This document shows, piece by piece, positions 1 to 5,693 of a stretch of 5,693 nt of DNA. Under the pieces are notes generated by a model. That model saw only the letters and a program-made list of their open reading frames with translations. It did not search any database and was not told the origin of the DNA. Origin of the DNA: Planctomycetota bacterium (GTDB lineage Bacteria > Planctomycetota > Phycisphaerae > UBA1845 > PWPN01); assembly GCA_020346805.1 (NCBI GenBank), contig CP070790.1, positions 1,372,424 through 1,378,116 on the forward strand, written 5' to 3'. The stretch's first letter is position 1, and each line of letters starts with the position of its first letter. The position numbers were made by a program, and so were the translations under genes.

Positions 1-1
1 A

Positions 2-463
2 CCAGTCAGTCCCGGCTGGCAGCAGGTTACCGAGAAAACCGTTTATACAGCCGACAACGGTTACGGTTGGCTTGCCGAAGCTGACGAATCATTCGATGCC
101 CCGGCGATCTTTATTCCCGATCATTTGGAAGAATATGTATCCTACAGGCCCAAGCCGGGCAACATGGAACGCGACGGGGTTATCGGCAAGGAAGATATGA
201 TCTTTAGGGTGGATTTGCCCGACGGGAAATACTGGATCGCAGTGACCATCGGCAGCGAACTGCGCAGCCGCGAAAATATGAGTATATACCTCGACGGCGA
301 AGTTCTTGCCGAAAACGAGACGACCAGGACTTCCTGGGGCGGCTACGCCACCTACAAAACATTCCGCAAACCAATTCAGATAAGGGGAGGAAAGATTGAG
401 ATCACTTTCAAACACAAAGCCGAGGGTAATAGCGTCTTGGGAATGGAACTCGTCCCTTATGTA
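2..463 (+). other. Domain: N-terminal galactose-binding-like beta-sandwich (rhamnogalacturonan acetylesterase N-terminal type)
   Basis: Residues 1-154 of the left protein show the order PGW (4-6), VY then GYGW (14-23), an FRVDLPDGKYWIAVTIG strand (68-84), then a YLDGE turn and a final hydrophobic strand ending in LGMELVPY. This order is familiar from the beta-sandwich that precedes rhamnogalacturonan acetylesterases and many planctomycete glycan-degrading proteins, where it usually begins with an FDFG motif; that motif would lie just left of base 2. The likely role is carbohydrate binding or a structural support for the catalytic part. The family assignment is from motif memory and no ligand residues can be named. 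Confidence 0.65.
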
Positions 464-3007
464 CCTTATGAAATTTCGTTTGCCGACGGCCGATGGCAAA
501 GCAAAATTCCAGATGCCAATCTGCAAAAAGGATTAAAGGCCCTCAACAATAACGAATGGGAAAAGGCCCGAGAACTTTTCGAGAAAATTTCAAATATTCC
601 TCTTAAGGCCACTGCCCTTGCAATCCTGGCGGATTTTCTCGAGGTTCCCCCGGACAAGGCCCGGGCCATCCTTACTGAGGCGGTTCAAATTGCAGATAAA
701 ATCATACAAAGCGGACCGAAGACTCGGGAGGCCTGTTTCGCTCATGAGTTCAAGCGAGTTACCACCTGTTATCTCAAGTCCCGCCATATGTTGAATCTAT
801 CAGGTTACATGCGGGCCTTCGAAGAGACCGGATTTAATTACGCCCGACGCATGAAGATGGCCATGGTGTGGCTGGGACAAATCAACGAAGAAGAACCGTT
901 GTATAATCGGGCTTGTCTGAATCTCGGTCGACTTCATTACTGGTTCGCCCGTGAGGGAGGTTCTGTAGAAAATCAACAGTTGGCCGACAAATACTTCGGT
1001 ATTCTCAAAGAACGTCAACCAGACAATCGCCTGGTACGAATGTACACCGGGGAAGAAATACCCTGGGGCGAAGAATTTACTGTCGGTATCGAAGGCATGC
1101 CCGAATGGGCGGTTAAACAGCGTGAAGCCATGGGCCGATTGATGGCCGTTCTGCATTGGTGGATAAACAACAGACAGCTCGACAACGGTGAACTGGGCGG
1201 CGGTTTCGGCGATGACGTGGAAATGCTCCGTCAGTGGCACGTTTATTTAAGCGGAGCGGACGATGCCACCATCAAACGCGGCTGGAAAAAGATCGCCCAC
1301 GGTGTTTGGTTCAGTCGAGTGATCCGGCAGTTGGGTTATGCGAAATGGGTATCCGACGTTCAACACAGTGCTGAACCTATGTCCGACTCGCACCCGGCGC
1401 TGATCGGATTGGATTACGGCAATCCGGTGTGGATTGAGAGATGCCTGGCGACCATGCGGCTGATGCGCGATTACTGGACAGGGATCAATGAGCGAGGACA
1501 TCGGCACTTCAGGTGCATGTGGTTCGGAGCCAAGGAACTGGGCCAGGATAAGAAATGGGCGGTCGATGTTCCCTGCTGCGGTCGAGCAACCAGGCCGGGC
1601 CTTTGGATCGGATGGTATCAAAGAAACCCGGCAGTAATAAAACTTTTCCGTGAATGGATGGACGCCTGGGCGGAAGACATTATGCGCGAGGAGGAAGGCA
1701 AGCCGGCAGGAATTATGCCGGCGGCGGTTTCTTTCCAGGAGGACAAAATCGGCGGTTACGGCAAGAACTGGTATGACCCGGATCTGTATTGGAGTTACTT
1801 CAAGTATCCTGGCTATATGGATCTGATTTACGACCACCTGCTGGCGGTATACGACTGGACCGGCGATGAGAAATACCTCAAGCCCATCGAGGCGGCCCTG
1901 GACATGGCTATGGAAATCATGGCTGATCCACCCAAGGAATCACCAGAGGAGGGCAGCCGGGCATGGGCGGCGTCGGTACTACATGCCAGGATGCCGAGGA
2001 CGGCGGCAAAGTACCGCTTGTTCACGGGTAATACCAAATACGACGAATATCTCAAAAAGAAGGGATCAAACTACGTGAAATTTTTGCTTACCGGAGACAA
2101 GAAACCCTTGATCGAAGGGTGTGAGTCGGCAGCGGCCCAAGCCCGTAACAATTTTGAATTCAAAACCACCGAAGTACTTTGGACGGATCGGGTCTCGGTA
2201 TCCCAGGAGCCCATGTGGGGCATGTTCACCGGGGGAGTCGATGTGGCCTATTACTATCCTTCTTATGCAGTGACCTGGAACAACACCAGCCCCCACTTTG
2301 CCGCTCTGGTAACCAGGGGCGATAAGAAATCATTGAAAGTATTGACCTGCAACTTTGAGGAACAGACCAGGCAGGTGCAAATGAAGATGTGGCGCCTTGA
2401 GCCGGGATCTTACGAGTTAACCGCCGGTCCTGACGCAAACAACGACGATCTTATGGACGAAGTAAATGATAGAAGGCTTTTTGATATAACCGAACGTGGG
2501 ATGCCGATAACCTTATCCATACCGGCCCGAAGTGTGCTGGTAGTCGAAGTTTCGCAACCAGAAGATTCGCAAAAGTGTGTAACCGAGCTGATTGATCGTC
2601 CCGATCTGGCCGTCGGCGATCAGGATATATTAGTCGGTATCAAGAAAGATCAATCGGTTGATTTAAATAATTACATCCGGCCCGACCAGGAAGTGAAAGT
2701 CGAGCTTGCCGATGTAATACCGATTACGGTTATTGTCCATAATATCGGCGGGCGCGATGTGGAGCTGGTCCGGGTCAAGTTGTTGCAATATCAACAAGAT
2801 AAATATATCGATATAGCACAAACCGATATTTCGTCTTTTAAAGCCCTTAATGATCTCGATCCGCAAAAGAAGGTTGTTGAATTTAAATGGTCCCCCGGCA
2901 AAGTCGGCGAGTACAAGCTTCAGGTACTGGTTTTGCCGATACCGTTTCAAAGCGAGATTACTCGCACTAACGACACTTACACTCGGGTAGTACGGGTGGT
3001 GAAGTAA
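2..3007 (+). CDS. Large multidomain carbohydrate-active-type protein, 5' partial: beta-sandwich, TPR-like, (alpha/alpha)-barrel-like, CARDB-like
   Basis: The frame is open from base 2 to the TAA at 3005-3007, giving 1001 residues (residue 1 = codon at base 2); the start and any signal peptide lie left of the window. A TTG at 125 could be read as a start, but the preceding 41 codons encode conserved-looking domain sequence (PGW at 4-6, GYGW at 20-23), so it is internal. Modules in order: sugar-binding-type beta-sandwich (about 1-154), TPR-like helices (about 171-346), a Trp/Tyr-rich helical region resembling an (alpha/alpha) barrel (about 359-701), a beta-sandwich (about 721-853) and a CARDB-like Ig fold (about 867-1001). 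The barrel motif NRQLDNGELGGGFGDDVE (390-407) suggests an acidic active site. I do not recognise an assigned family for the barrel; glycoside hydrolase or polysaccharide lyase is inference. Probably secreted. It converges with the GH123-type gene, 45 bases away. Confidence 0.9.
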   Translation, partial: PVSPGWQQVTEKTVYTADNGYGWLAEADESFDAPAIFIPDHLEEYVSYRPKPGNMERDGVIGKEDMIFRVDLPDGKYWIAVTIGSELRSRENMSIYLDGEVLAENETTRTSWGGYATYKTFRKPIQIRGGKIEITFKHKAEGNSVLGMELVPYVPYEISFADGRWQSKIPDANLQKGLKALNNNEWEKARELFEKISNIPLKATALAILADFLEVPPDKARAILTEAVQIADKIIQSGPKTREACFAHEFKRVTTCYLKSRHMLNLSGYMRAFEETGFNYARRMKMAMVWLGQINEEEPLYNRACLNLGRLHYWFAREGGSVENQQLADKYFGILKERQPDNRLVRMYTGEEIPWGEEFTVGIEGMPEWAVKQREAMGRLMAVLHWWINNRQLDNGELGGGFGDDVEMLRQWHVYLSGADDATIKRGWKKIAHGVWFSRVIRQLGYAKWVSDVQHSAEPMSDSHPALIGLDYGNPVWIERCLATMRLMRDYWTGINERGHRHFRCMWFGAKELGQDKKWAVDVPCCGRATRPGLWIGWYQRNPAVIKLFREWMDAWAEDIMREEEGKPAGIMPAAVSFQEDKIGGYGKNWYDPDLYWSYFKYPGYMDLIYDHLLAVYDWTGDEKYLKPIEAALDMAMEIMADPPKESPEEGSRAWAASVLHARMPRTAAKYRLFTGNTKYDEYLKKKGSNYVKFLLTGDKKPLIEGCESAAAQARNNFEFKTTEVLWTDRVSVSQEPMWGMFTGGVDVAYYYPSYAVTWNNTSPHFAALVTRGDKKSLKVLTCNFEEQTRQVQMKMWRLEPGSYELTAGPDANNDDLMDEVNDRRLFDITERGMPITLSIPARSVLVVEVSQPEDSQKCVTELIDRPDLAVGDQDILVGIKKDQSVDLNNYIRPDQEVKVELADVIPITVIVHNIGGRDVELVRVKLLQYQQDKYIDIAQTDISSFKALNDLDPQKKVVEFKWSPGKVGEYKLQVLVLPIPFQSEITRTNDTYTRVVRVVK
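512..1039 (+). other. Domain: TPR-like alpha-helical segment
   Basis: Residues about 171-346 are almost entirely amphipathic helix. The first pair, LQKGLKALNNNEWEKARELF (174-193), has the TPR pattern of a helix with A/L, a turn and a second helix with AxxxF. Later helices such as YNRACLNLGRLHYWF and ADKYFGILKERQPDNRLVR look like further TPR-type hairpins. It joins the sugar-binding-like domain to the barrel-like region and may be a spacer or a protein-contact surface. The repeat is degenerate, so TPR is a structural analogy rather than a firm family call. Confidence 0.45.
1076..2104 (+). other. Domain: putative catalytic (alpha/alpha)-barrel-like region, family not recognised
   Basis: Residues about 359-701 are long helices rich in Trp, Tyr, His and acidic residues, the composition of (alpha/alpha)6 glycosidases and polysaccharide lyases. 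Notable segments are the motif at 390-407 ending GGGFGDDVE (Asp405, Asp406, Glu408 region), the GHRHFR segment with His500 and His502 (bases 1499-1507), a CCGR pair (525-528), and the GGYGKNWYDPDLYW stretch (584-597) followed by PGYMDLIYDHLLAVYDWTGDEKYL. The latter matches a helical hairpin ending in the 'TGDEKYL' turn common in this fold. Acid/base roles for the Asp pair or the histidines are inference. Alternatives are a heparinase-like lyase fold or a non-catalytic helical toroid. Confidence 0.5.
2162..2560 (+). other. Domain: beta-sandwich following the barrel, with Asp/Asn-rich loop
   Basis: Residues about 721-853 alternate hydrophobic and polar residues as beta-strands, ending in ITLSIPARSVLVVEV (836-850), the closing strand typical of the C-terminal beta domain of many glycoside hydrolases. 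A loop GPDANNDDLMDE (809-820) carries Asp/Asn at alternating positions like a calcium-binding loop. Such a domain normally packs on the catalytic barrel. Family assignment is not possible by eye. Confidence 0.5.
2600..3004 (+). other. Domain: C-terminal CARDB-like Ig-fold domain
   Basis: Residues about 867-1001 begin with RPDLAVGDQDI and continue with a strand ITVIVHNIGGRDVELVRVKL, a central VVEFKWSPGKVGEYKLQV strand pair, and a closing TRTNDTYTRVVRVV. This is the CARDB pattern: DL.V, then a 'V.N.G' turn, a W.P..G.Y.L.V segment, and an 'E.NDT' turn before the last strand. CARDB domains are extracellular adhesion or spacer domains; this one sits at the very C-terminus with no anchor or sorting tail after it. 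An insert of about 30 residues between the first strand and ITVIV makes it longer than a simple CARDB unit. Confidence 0.65.
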
Positions 3008-3050
3008 AGGCAATTCCATGGCTTAGCTTACAAAGCGAGGTTGTACGGAA

Positions 3051-3073
3051 GATCAGCCGGCACATGCCGGATC
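3051..3073. repeat. Short interrupted inverted repeat at the convergent gene ends
   Basis: Bases 3057-3062 (ccggca) and 3065-3070 (tgccgg) are perfect complements, extended by gat at 3051-3053 and atc at 3071-3073 after a 3-base bulge. The repeat overlaps the stop codon of the minus-strand gene and lies just past the end of the plus-strand gene, where a bidirectional terminator would be useful. No T-run follows on either strand and the central loop is only two bases, so terminator function is doubtful. Confidence 0.25.
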
Positions 3074-5692
3074 GGCAGGAATGTTCGCTCCACTCATGCA
3101 TCCCTCAAAGATAACAAAATCTTCCTGATCGACGTCGGTGTCGGGCTCACGGTCGAAGCAGGCGCAGTCAGGATCTAGTGTGAAGTAGCCCGGCCCGGTG
3201 TGGCATCGCTGGAATCGGCCGAAGTCCTCTTGATCCACGTCATTATCGAAATCTGCGTCGCCGAAGCATGAGGGGCAGAAGTCACAGTTACTGTTGCCTG
3301 TGCCACAAACAGTGTAGTCACCGAGGTAAGTCCCGCCCTGTGTATCGCATTCACTTACTTGGATCACGCTGCAGGTTCCGGTTCCCAGTCCCGTCCTCAC
3401 ACAGCAGGCCCCGGTCGGGATAGGTATCTCCCGGTAACCTTGTCGCAGCTCGATCTGGTCCACATAGTTGACCATACTGCTGGTAGCCAGGGAGTTACCC
3501 ATGACCATGCTCAAACGGTTAAACGGGCCCTTGTAGGTCCGAGGAACCTCGTAGGTACTGGTGTTGTCCGGAAAGCCACCCAGGTTGTCCAACTCCATGA
3601 TCACCGTGTCCGTTTTGACGGTCAGCCGGAACAGGCTGGTGCCACCATCCTGCCGTTTCCACAGGCTGACCGGATTATTGTTAATATCCGTCATCATCTT
3701 CACGTAATGCCACCGTAAGCCGTCGTAGTACATCAGCGATCCCGCGCCGCCTGTGCCGGGATCGCCATAGGGTTTGTTGACTGCGGCAAATGATCCATAA
3801 GCAAGGGCGCGGTGGTTGAGGTTATCCGTCCATGGCCCCTGGTCGCCGTTACCCAGATCCGGGTCTTCGGTGATCATGCCGTTATGCGGGGCCTGGTCAT
3901 CGGAGTTTCCATCGTGATACGACAGTTCCATATAGAAATTGGAGAAATTACCAAATGATTCGGTATTGAAATCAACGTAAAACTCCAACACCATCGGCTC
4001 GGCGTCTGTACCGTGCAGTATGCCGCCGGTCCCGAGGCCTTTATTTCCCTGTCCGTAGTCGACGGTCATGTCGGGCTCAAGGTCGGCGGTCATTCGGTAG
4101 TAATTTTTAGTAGTGTTCATGGCTGCCCCACACGAGGGCAGGATACCCTTTCCGGGGGTGAAAGTTCCGCCAGAGCTTCCAAAGGTCAGCGGCCAACGGG
4201 CCAGCATCGAGGCCTGATCCCACGATCCGGTCTTGTCCAGACCGCTGCAGGCTCCATCGAATTCCTCGTCCAGCCACTTATTTCCCGTAGGATCGTTGTC
4301 GCAGACGTCGCCGATACCGTCTTGATCGGTGTCGGTTTGGTCGGCGTTAGGCTCGGTTGGACAGTTGTCGCATACATCGCCTACAGTATCACTATCTCCA
4401 TCAGCCTGGTCGGAGTTGGCCTCGTTCGGACAGTTATCGCAGTCATCACCAAAGCCGTCATCGTCATTGTCGACCTGATCGGGATTGCCGGTGTTCGGAC
4501 AGTTATCGCAAACATCGCCTACCCCATCGGTATCCGCGTCATCCTGGTTGGGATTCGCGAGAAGCGGACAGTTATCGTTAACGTCGATAATTCCATCGTC
4601 ATCGTCGTCGGGATCACAGGCGTCGCCCTGACCGTCGGAGTCCGTATCCGTCTGGTCGGAGTTGGGTGTGTTGGGGCAGTTGTCGCATGAATCACCGACG
4701 CCATCGTCGTCAGTATCCGGCGGTGAGAGGGGTACCAGGGCCTGACCATCGATGATTTTCTGGGCGAGTTGCTGTCGAAAGCTGTATAGCTCAGCCGGAT
4801 CGCGGGTGTAGACGGTCATGTTGTCTACCACACTGTCAGGAATGGCCAACAGGGCCTGGGCTTCGGTAACGAAGGTCTGCTGCTCGGGAGTTTCCGGACA
4901 GCGATTAACAATACGGAGAATTGATTTCAGCAAGTTGAGGTACTCGTAATCCTCCAGGCCGTCACGAATGTTTTCCAACCGGATAGTGGGAATCGGCCCA
5001 TCAGGTCCGGCGTTGAACAAGCTGCCGTCACCATTCGCCCAACCTTGTTTTGATTCGTGCCAGATTGTCCGCGGATCCCAGGCAGTGTAAGGGCCGGAGG
5101 TAATCGGGCCTGTCTGAAAATCAATCGGCCAGTTGGCCACGGCGTAATACAGGAAACCGCCGGGACTGTATTTGAAGCTCATAGTCCCCAGCAGCAACCG
5201 CGGTTCGATGCCCGAATACTCGATCAGAAAATTGGCGTAGGGATGGCGTGGACCGACGGCCACATACCACCACATATCCTTGCCCTCAGCCCGCAGGGCG
5301 GCGGCCGCCTCCTGGTTGTAGCTGGGCGTATAGGGCACCCAGATGTCAACTACCGGACGAAGATAGGACGTTGTCGACGATGTGCCGAACGACATATCCA
5401 TAGCTGTGGTCATAGTTCGCAAGCCCGGATATGTGTCGTGGATGTGACTGAAAGTGTTAAACATCGCCGGGAACTTGTCCTGTTCAGCCTCGTCGTAGCC
5501 GTAAACATATAGTTGATCCAACCTTCCCTGGCCGGCGAAGCTATTGTACAGGGCGGCCAATCCCGGTTCATCATTCGTGGGGACCTTGCTGGCATTACAC
5601 ATAGTCTCTCCGTGAGCGAACCAGTAATCGATGTGACTACTCGGGGGCGGGGTGTTGCGGTAAAGGTAGGTGACGTTTATCCCGTGGCCCAA
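3053..5692 (-). CDS. GH123/DUF4091-type glycosidase with TSP3 repeats, lectin-like domain and dockerin-like tail, 5' partial
   Basis: The reverse-strand frame is open from the right edge to the TGA at 3053-3055, giving 879 residues (residue 1 = codon at 5690-5692). The gene starts right of the window, since residue 1 already lies inside the barrel. Residues 1-317 match GH123 C-terminal/DUF4091 sequence, with the Asp67-Glu68 pair in YGYDEAE. GH123 enzymes characterised so far are beta-N-acetylgalactosaminidases that use substrate-assisted catalysis with a neighbouring Asp-Glu pair, so hydrolysis of GalNAc-type or related beta-linked sugars is the best guess; many DUF4091 proteins remain untested. 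The catalytic part is followed by TSP3 repeats (326-469), a concanavalin-like beta-sandwich (about 471-751), a cysteine-rich segment (760-808) and a dockerin-like tail (809-879). Its calcium loops and many cysteines point to an extracellular protein. By comparison with the family, about 300 residues are missing at the N-terminus. Confidence 0.9.
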   Translation of the reverse strand: MGHGINVTYLYRNTPPPSSHIDYWFAHGETMCNASKVPTNDEPGLAALYNSFAGQGRLDQLYVYGYDEAEQDKFPAMFNTFSHIHDTYPGLRTMTTAMDMSFGTSSTTSYLRPVVDIWVPYTPSYNQEAAAALRAEGKDMWWYVAVGPRHPYANFLIEYSGIEPRLLLGTMSFKYSPGGFLYYAVANWPIDFQTGPITSGPYTAWDPRTIWHESKQGWANGDGSLFNAGPDGPIPTIRLENIRDGLEDYEYLNLLKSILRIVNRCPETPEQQTFVTEAQALLAIPDSVVDNMTVYTRDPAELYSFRQQLAQKIIDGQALVPLSPPDTDDDGVGDSCDNCPNTPNSDQTDTDSDGQGDACDPDDDDDGIIDVNDNCPLLANPNQDDADTDGVGDVCDNCPNTGNPDQVDNDDDGFGDDCDNCPNEANSDQADGDSDTVGDVCDNCPTEPNADQTDTDQDGIGDVCDNDPTGNKWLDEEFDGACSGLDKTGSWDQASMLARWPLTFGSSGGTFTPGKGILPSCGAAMNTTKNYYRMTADLEPDMTVDYGQGNKGLGTGGILHGTDAEPMVLEFYVDFNTESFGNFSNFYMELSYHDGNSDDQAPHNGMITEDPDLGNGDQGPWTDNLNHRALAYGSFAAVNKPYGDPGTGGAGSLMYYDGLRWHYVKMMTDINNNPVSLWKRQDGGTSLFRLTVKTDTVIMELDNLGGFPDNTSTYEVPRTYKGPFNRLSMVMGNSLATSSMVNYVDQIELRQGYREIPIPTGACCVRTGLGTGTCSVIQVSECDTQGGTYLGDYTVCGTGNSNCDFCPSCFGDADFDNDVDQEDFGRFQRCHTGPGYFTLDPDCACFDREPDTDVDQEDFVIFEGCMSGANIPADPACAG
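3056..3268 (-). other. Domain: dockerin-like C-terminal tail with two calcium loops
   Basis: Residues 809-879 contain two EF-hand-type loops. Loop 1 has Asp812, Asp814, Asp816 and Asp823 at positions 1, 3, 5 and 12; loop 2 has Asp847, Glu849, Asp851 and Asp858 at the same positions. Each loop includes an identical VDQEDF hexapeptide (819-824 and 854-859), followed by FxRC or FEGC. The two hexapeptides use different codons, so this is not a fresh duplication. The tail ends [13 protein letters not shown], a termination style seen in planctomycete dockerin-like domains. In clostridia, dockerins bind cohesins; in planctomycetes the partner is unknown, so surface attachment or sorting is inference. 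Confidence 0.75.
3269..3415 (-). other. Domain: cysteine-rich 'TGACC' segment
   Basis: Residues 760-808 contain TGACCVRTG followed by Cys774, a '[18 protein letters not shown]' stretch (Cys782, Cys796) and Cys803 and Cys806. The pattern GACC...C....C...GG.(Y/W).GD...C recurs, from memory, in extracellular proteins of planctomycetes, often just before a C-terminal dockerin-like tail, exactly as here. It has seven cysteines with Cys809 adjoining, so it is probably a small disulfide-stabilised module. No function is established to my knowledge. Confidence 0.6.
3440..4282 (-). other. Domain: concanavalin/LamG-like beta-sandwich, putative glycan-binding
   Basis: Residues about 471-751 start with LDEEFDG, a common opening of concanavalin A-like jelly-roll domains, and end with a [11 protein letters not shown] strand typical of their close. 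Between them are strands such as [49 protein letters not shown] and [10 protein letters not shown]. At about 280 residues it is larger than a single LamG domain. A carbohydrate-binding role is inferred from its place next to a glycosidase. A Cys482/Cys521 disulfide is possible. Confidence 0.55.
4286..4717 (-). repeat. Tandem thrombospondin type 3 (TSP3) calcium-binding repeats
   Basis: Residues 326-469 hold 46 aspartates in 144 residues and repeat a D-x-D-x-D-G-x-G-D-x-C-D-N-C-P-x-x-x-N-x-x-Q pattern. The Cys of the NCP motif falls at residues 339, 375, 398, 421 and 444, spacings of 36, 23, 23 and 23. The DNA shows the same period on the plus strand: cagttrtcg-type cores begin near 4361, 4430, 4499 and 4568 (69 bases apart) and again at 4676 (108 bases on). 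The last unit ends CDNDP, lacking the second Cys. TSP3 arrays bind many Ca2+ ions and form a stiff spacer; here they separate the catalytic barrel from the lectin-like domain. Confidence 0.93.
4742..5692 (-). other. Domain: C-terminal part of GH123/DUF4091 catalytic barrel
   Basis: Residues 1-317 carry the family landmarks in order: [10 protein letters not shown] (61-70) with the presumed catalytic Asp67 and Glu68 encoded at 5489-5494; a [12 protein letters not shown] strand (114-125); a [19 protein letters not shown] segment (141-159); [12 protein letters not shown] (178-189); [12 protein letters not shown] (221-232); and [18 protein letters not shown] (235-252). The last two are the DUF4091 signature. 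In characterised GH123 enzymes the Glu is the general acid and the Asp stabilises the substrate acetamido group. Both residues are intact here. The helical tail to about residue 317, with [15 protein letters not shown], is also typical of the family. The N-terminal beta-sandwich and first barrel strands are outside the window. Confidence 0.85.
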
Positions 5693-5693
5693 C

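Noticed and set aside
89..526. A 145-codon minus-strand open frame near the left edge.
   Set aside because: It overlaps the beta-sandwich coding sequence of the plus-strand gene, which has clear domain motifs; the minus-strand translation shows none.
1247..1837. A 196-codon minus-strand open frame inside the left gene.
   Set aside because: It lies fully antisense to the conserved barrel-like region and has no recognisable domain; it is explained by codon use of the plus-strand gene.
3026..3036. A small hairpin gctt-aca-aagc in the intergenic gap, considered as a terminator.
   Set aside because: The stem has only four base pairs and no T-run follows on either strand.
4013..4690. A 225-codon plus-strand frame rich in Val and Ile that resembles a membrane protein.
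   Set aside because: It is antisense to the TSP3 array: GAY aspartate codons read on the opposite strand as Val/Ile codons. The periodic hydrophobic pattern follows the 69-base repeat, so it is a coding shadow.
4286..4717. Regularly spaced DNA repeats that could suggest a CRISPR array or a tandem-repeat locus.
   Set aside because: The 69-base period is in frame and encodes TSP3 repeats; the units are imperfect along their whole length and lack a conserved-repeat/unique-spacer alternation.
5057..5512. A 151-codon plus-strand open frame opposite the GH123 region.
   Set aside because: The minus strand here encodes the conserved GH123/DUF4091 motifs, including the catalytic pair; the plus-strand product looks like arbitrary sequence.

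Overview
The window looks like Planctomycetota DNA, most likely Phycisphaerae or a close relative. The evidence is the style of the two proteins: very large secreted-type carbohydrate-active modules, a C-terminal dockerin-like tail with paired aspartate-rich loops, a 'TGACC' cysteine-rich segment before that tail, and thrombospondin type 3 (TSP3) repeats. This combination is common, from memory, in planctomycete extracellular proteins. No rRNA, tRNA or marker gene is present, so the assignment is inferred from protein style only.

Layout: two long partial genes converge and fill almost the whole window. Bases 2-3007 (+) encode the C-terminal 1001 residues of a multidomain protein whose start lies left of the window. 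In order it shows a sugar-binding-type beta-sandwich of the kind seen at the N-terminus of rhamnogalacturonan acetylesterases, a TPR-like helical stretch, an (alpha/alpha)-barrel-like region of unknown specificity, a beta-sandwich, and a CARDB-like domain. Bases 3053-5692 (-) encode the C-terminal 879 residues of a GH123/DUF4091-type glycosidase. Its barrel carries a visible Asp-Glu pair and is followed by TSP3 calcium-binding repeats, a concanavalin-like beta-sandwich, a cysteine-rich segment and a dockerin-like tail. The two stop codons are separated by only 45 bases. There is no gene-free stretch over 300 bases, and no promoter, RNA gene, mobile element or CRISPR array is visible.

Both proteins look extracellular and directed at complex glycans: GH123 members characterised so far are beta-N-acetylgalactosaminidases, and the left protein has a sugar-binding-like domain plus a glycosidase/lyase-type helical barrel. 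They are on opposite strands, so they are not in one operon, but they could belong to one polysaccharide-degradation neighbourhood. The most novel parts are the unassigned barrel of the left protein and the unusual module order of the right protein.
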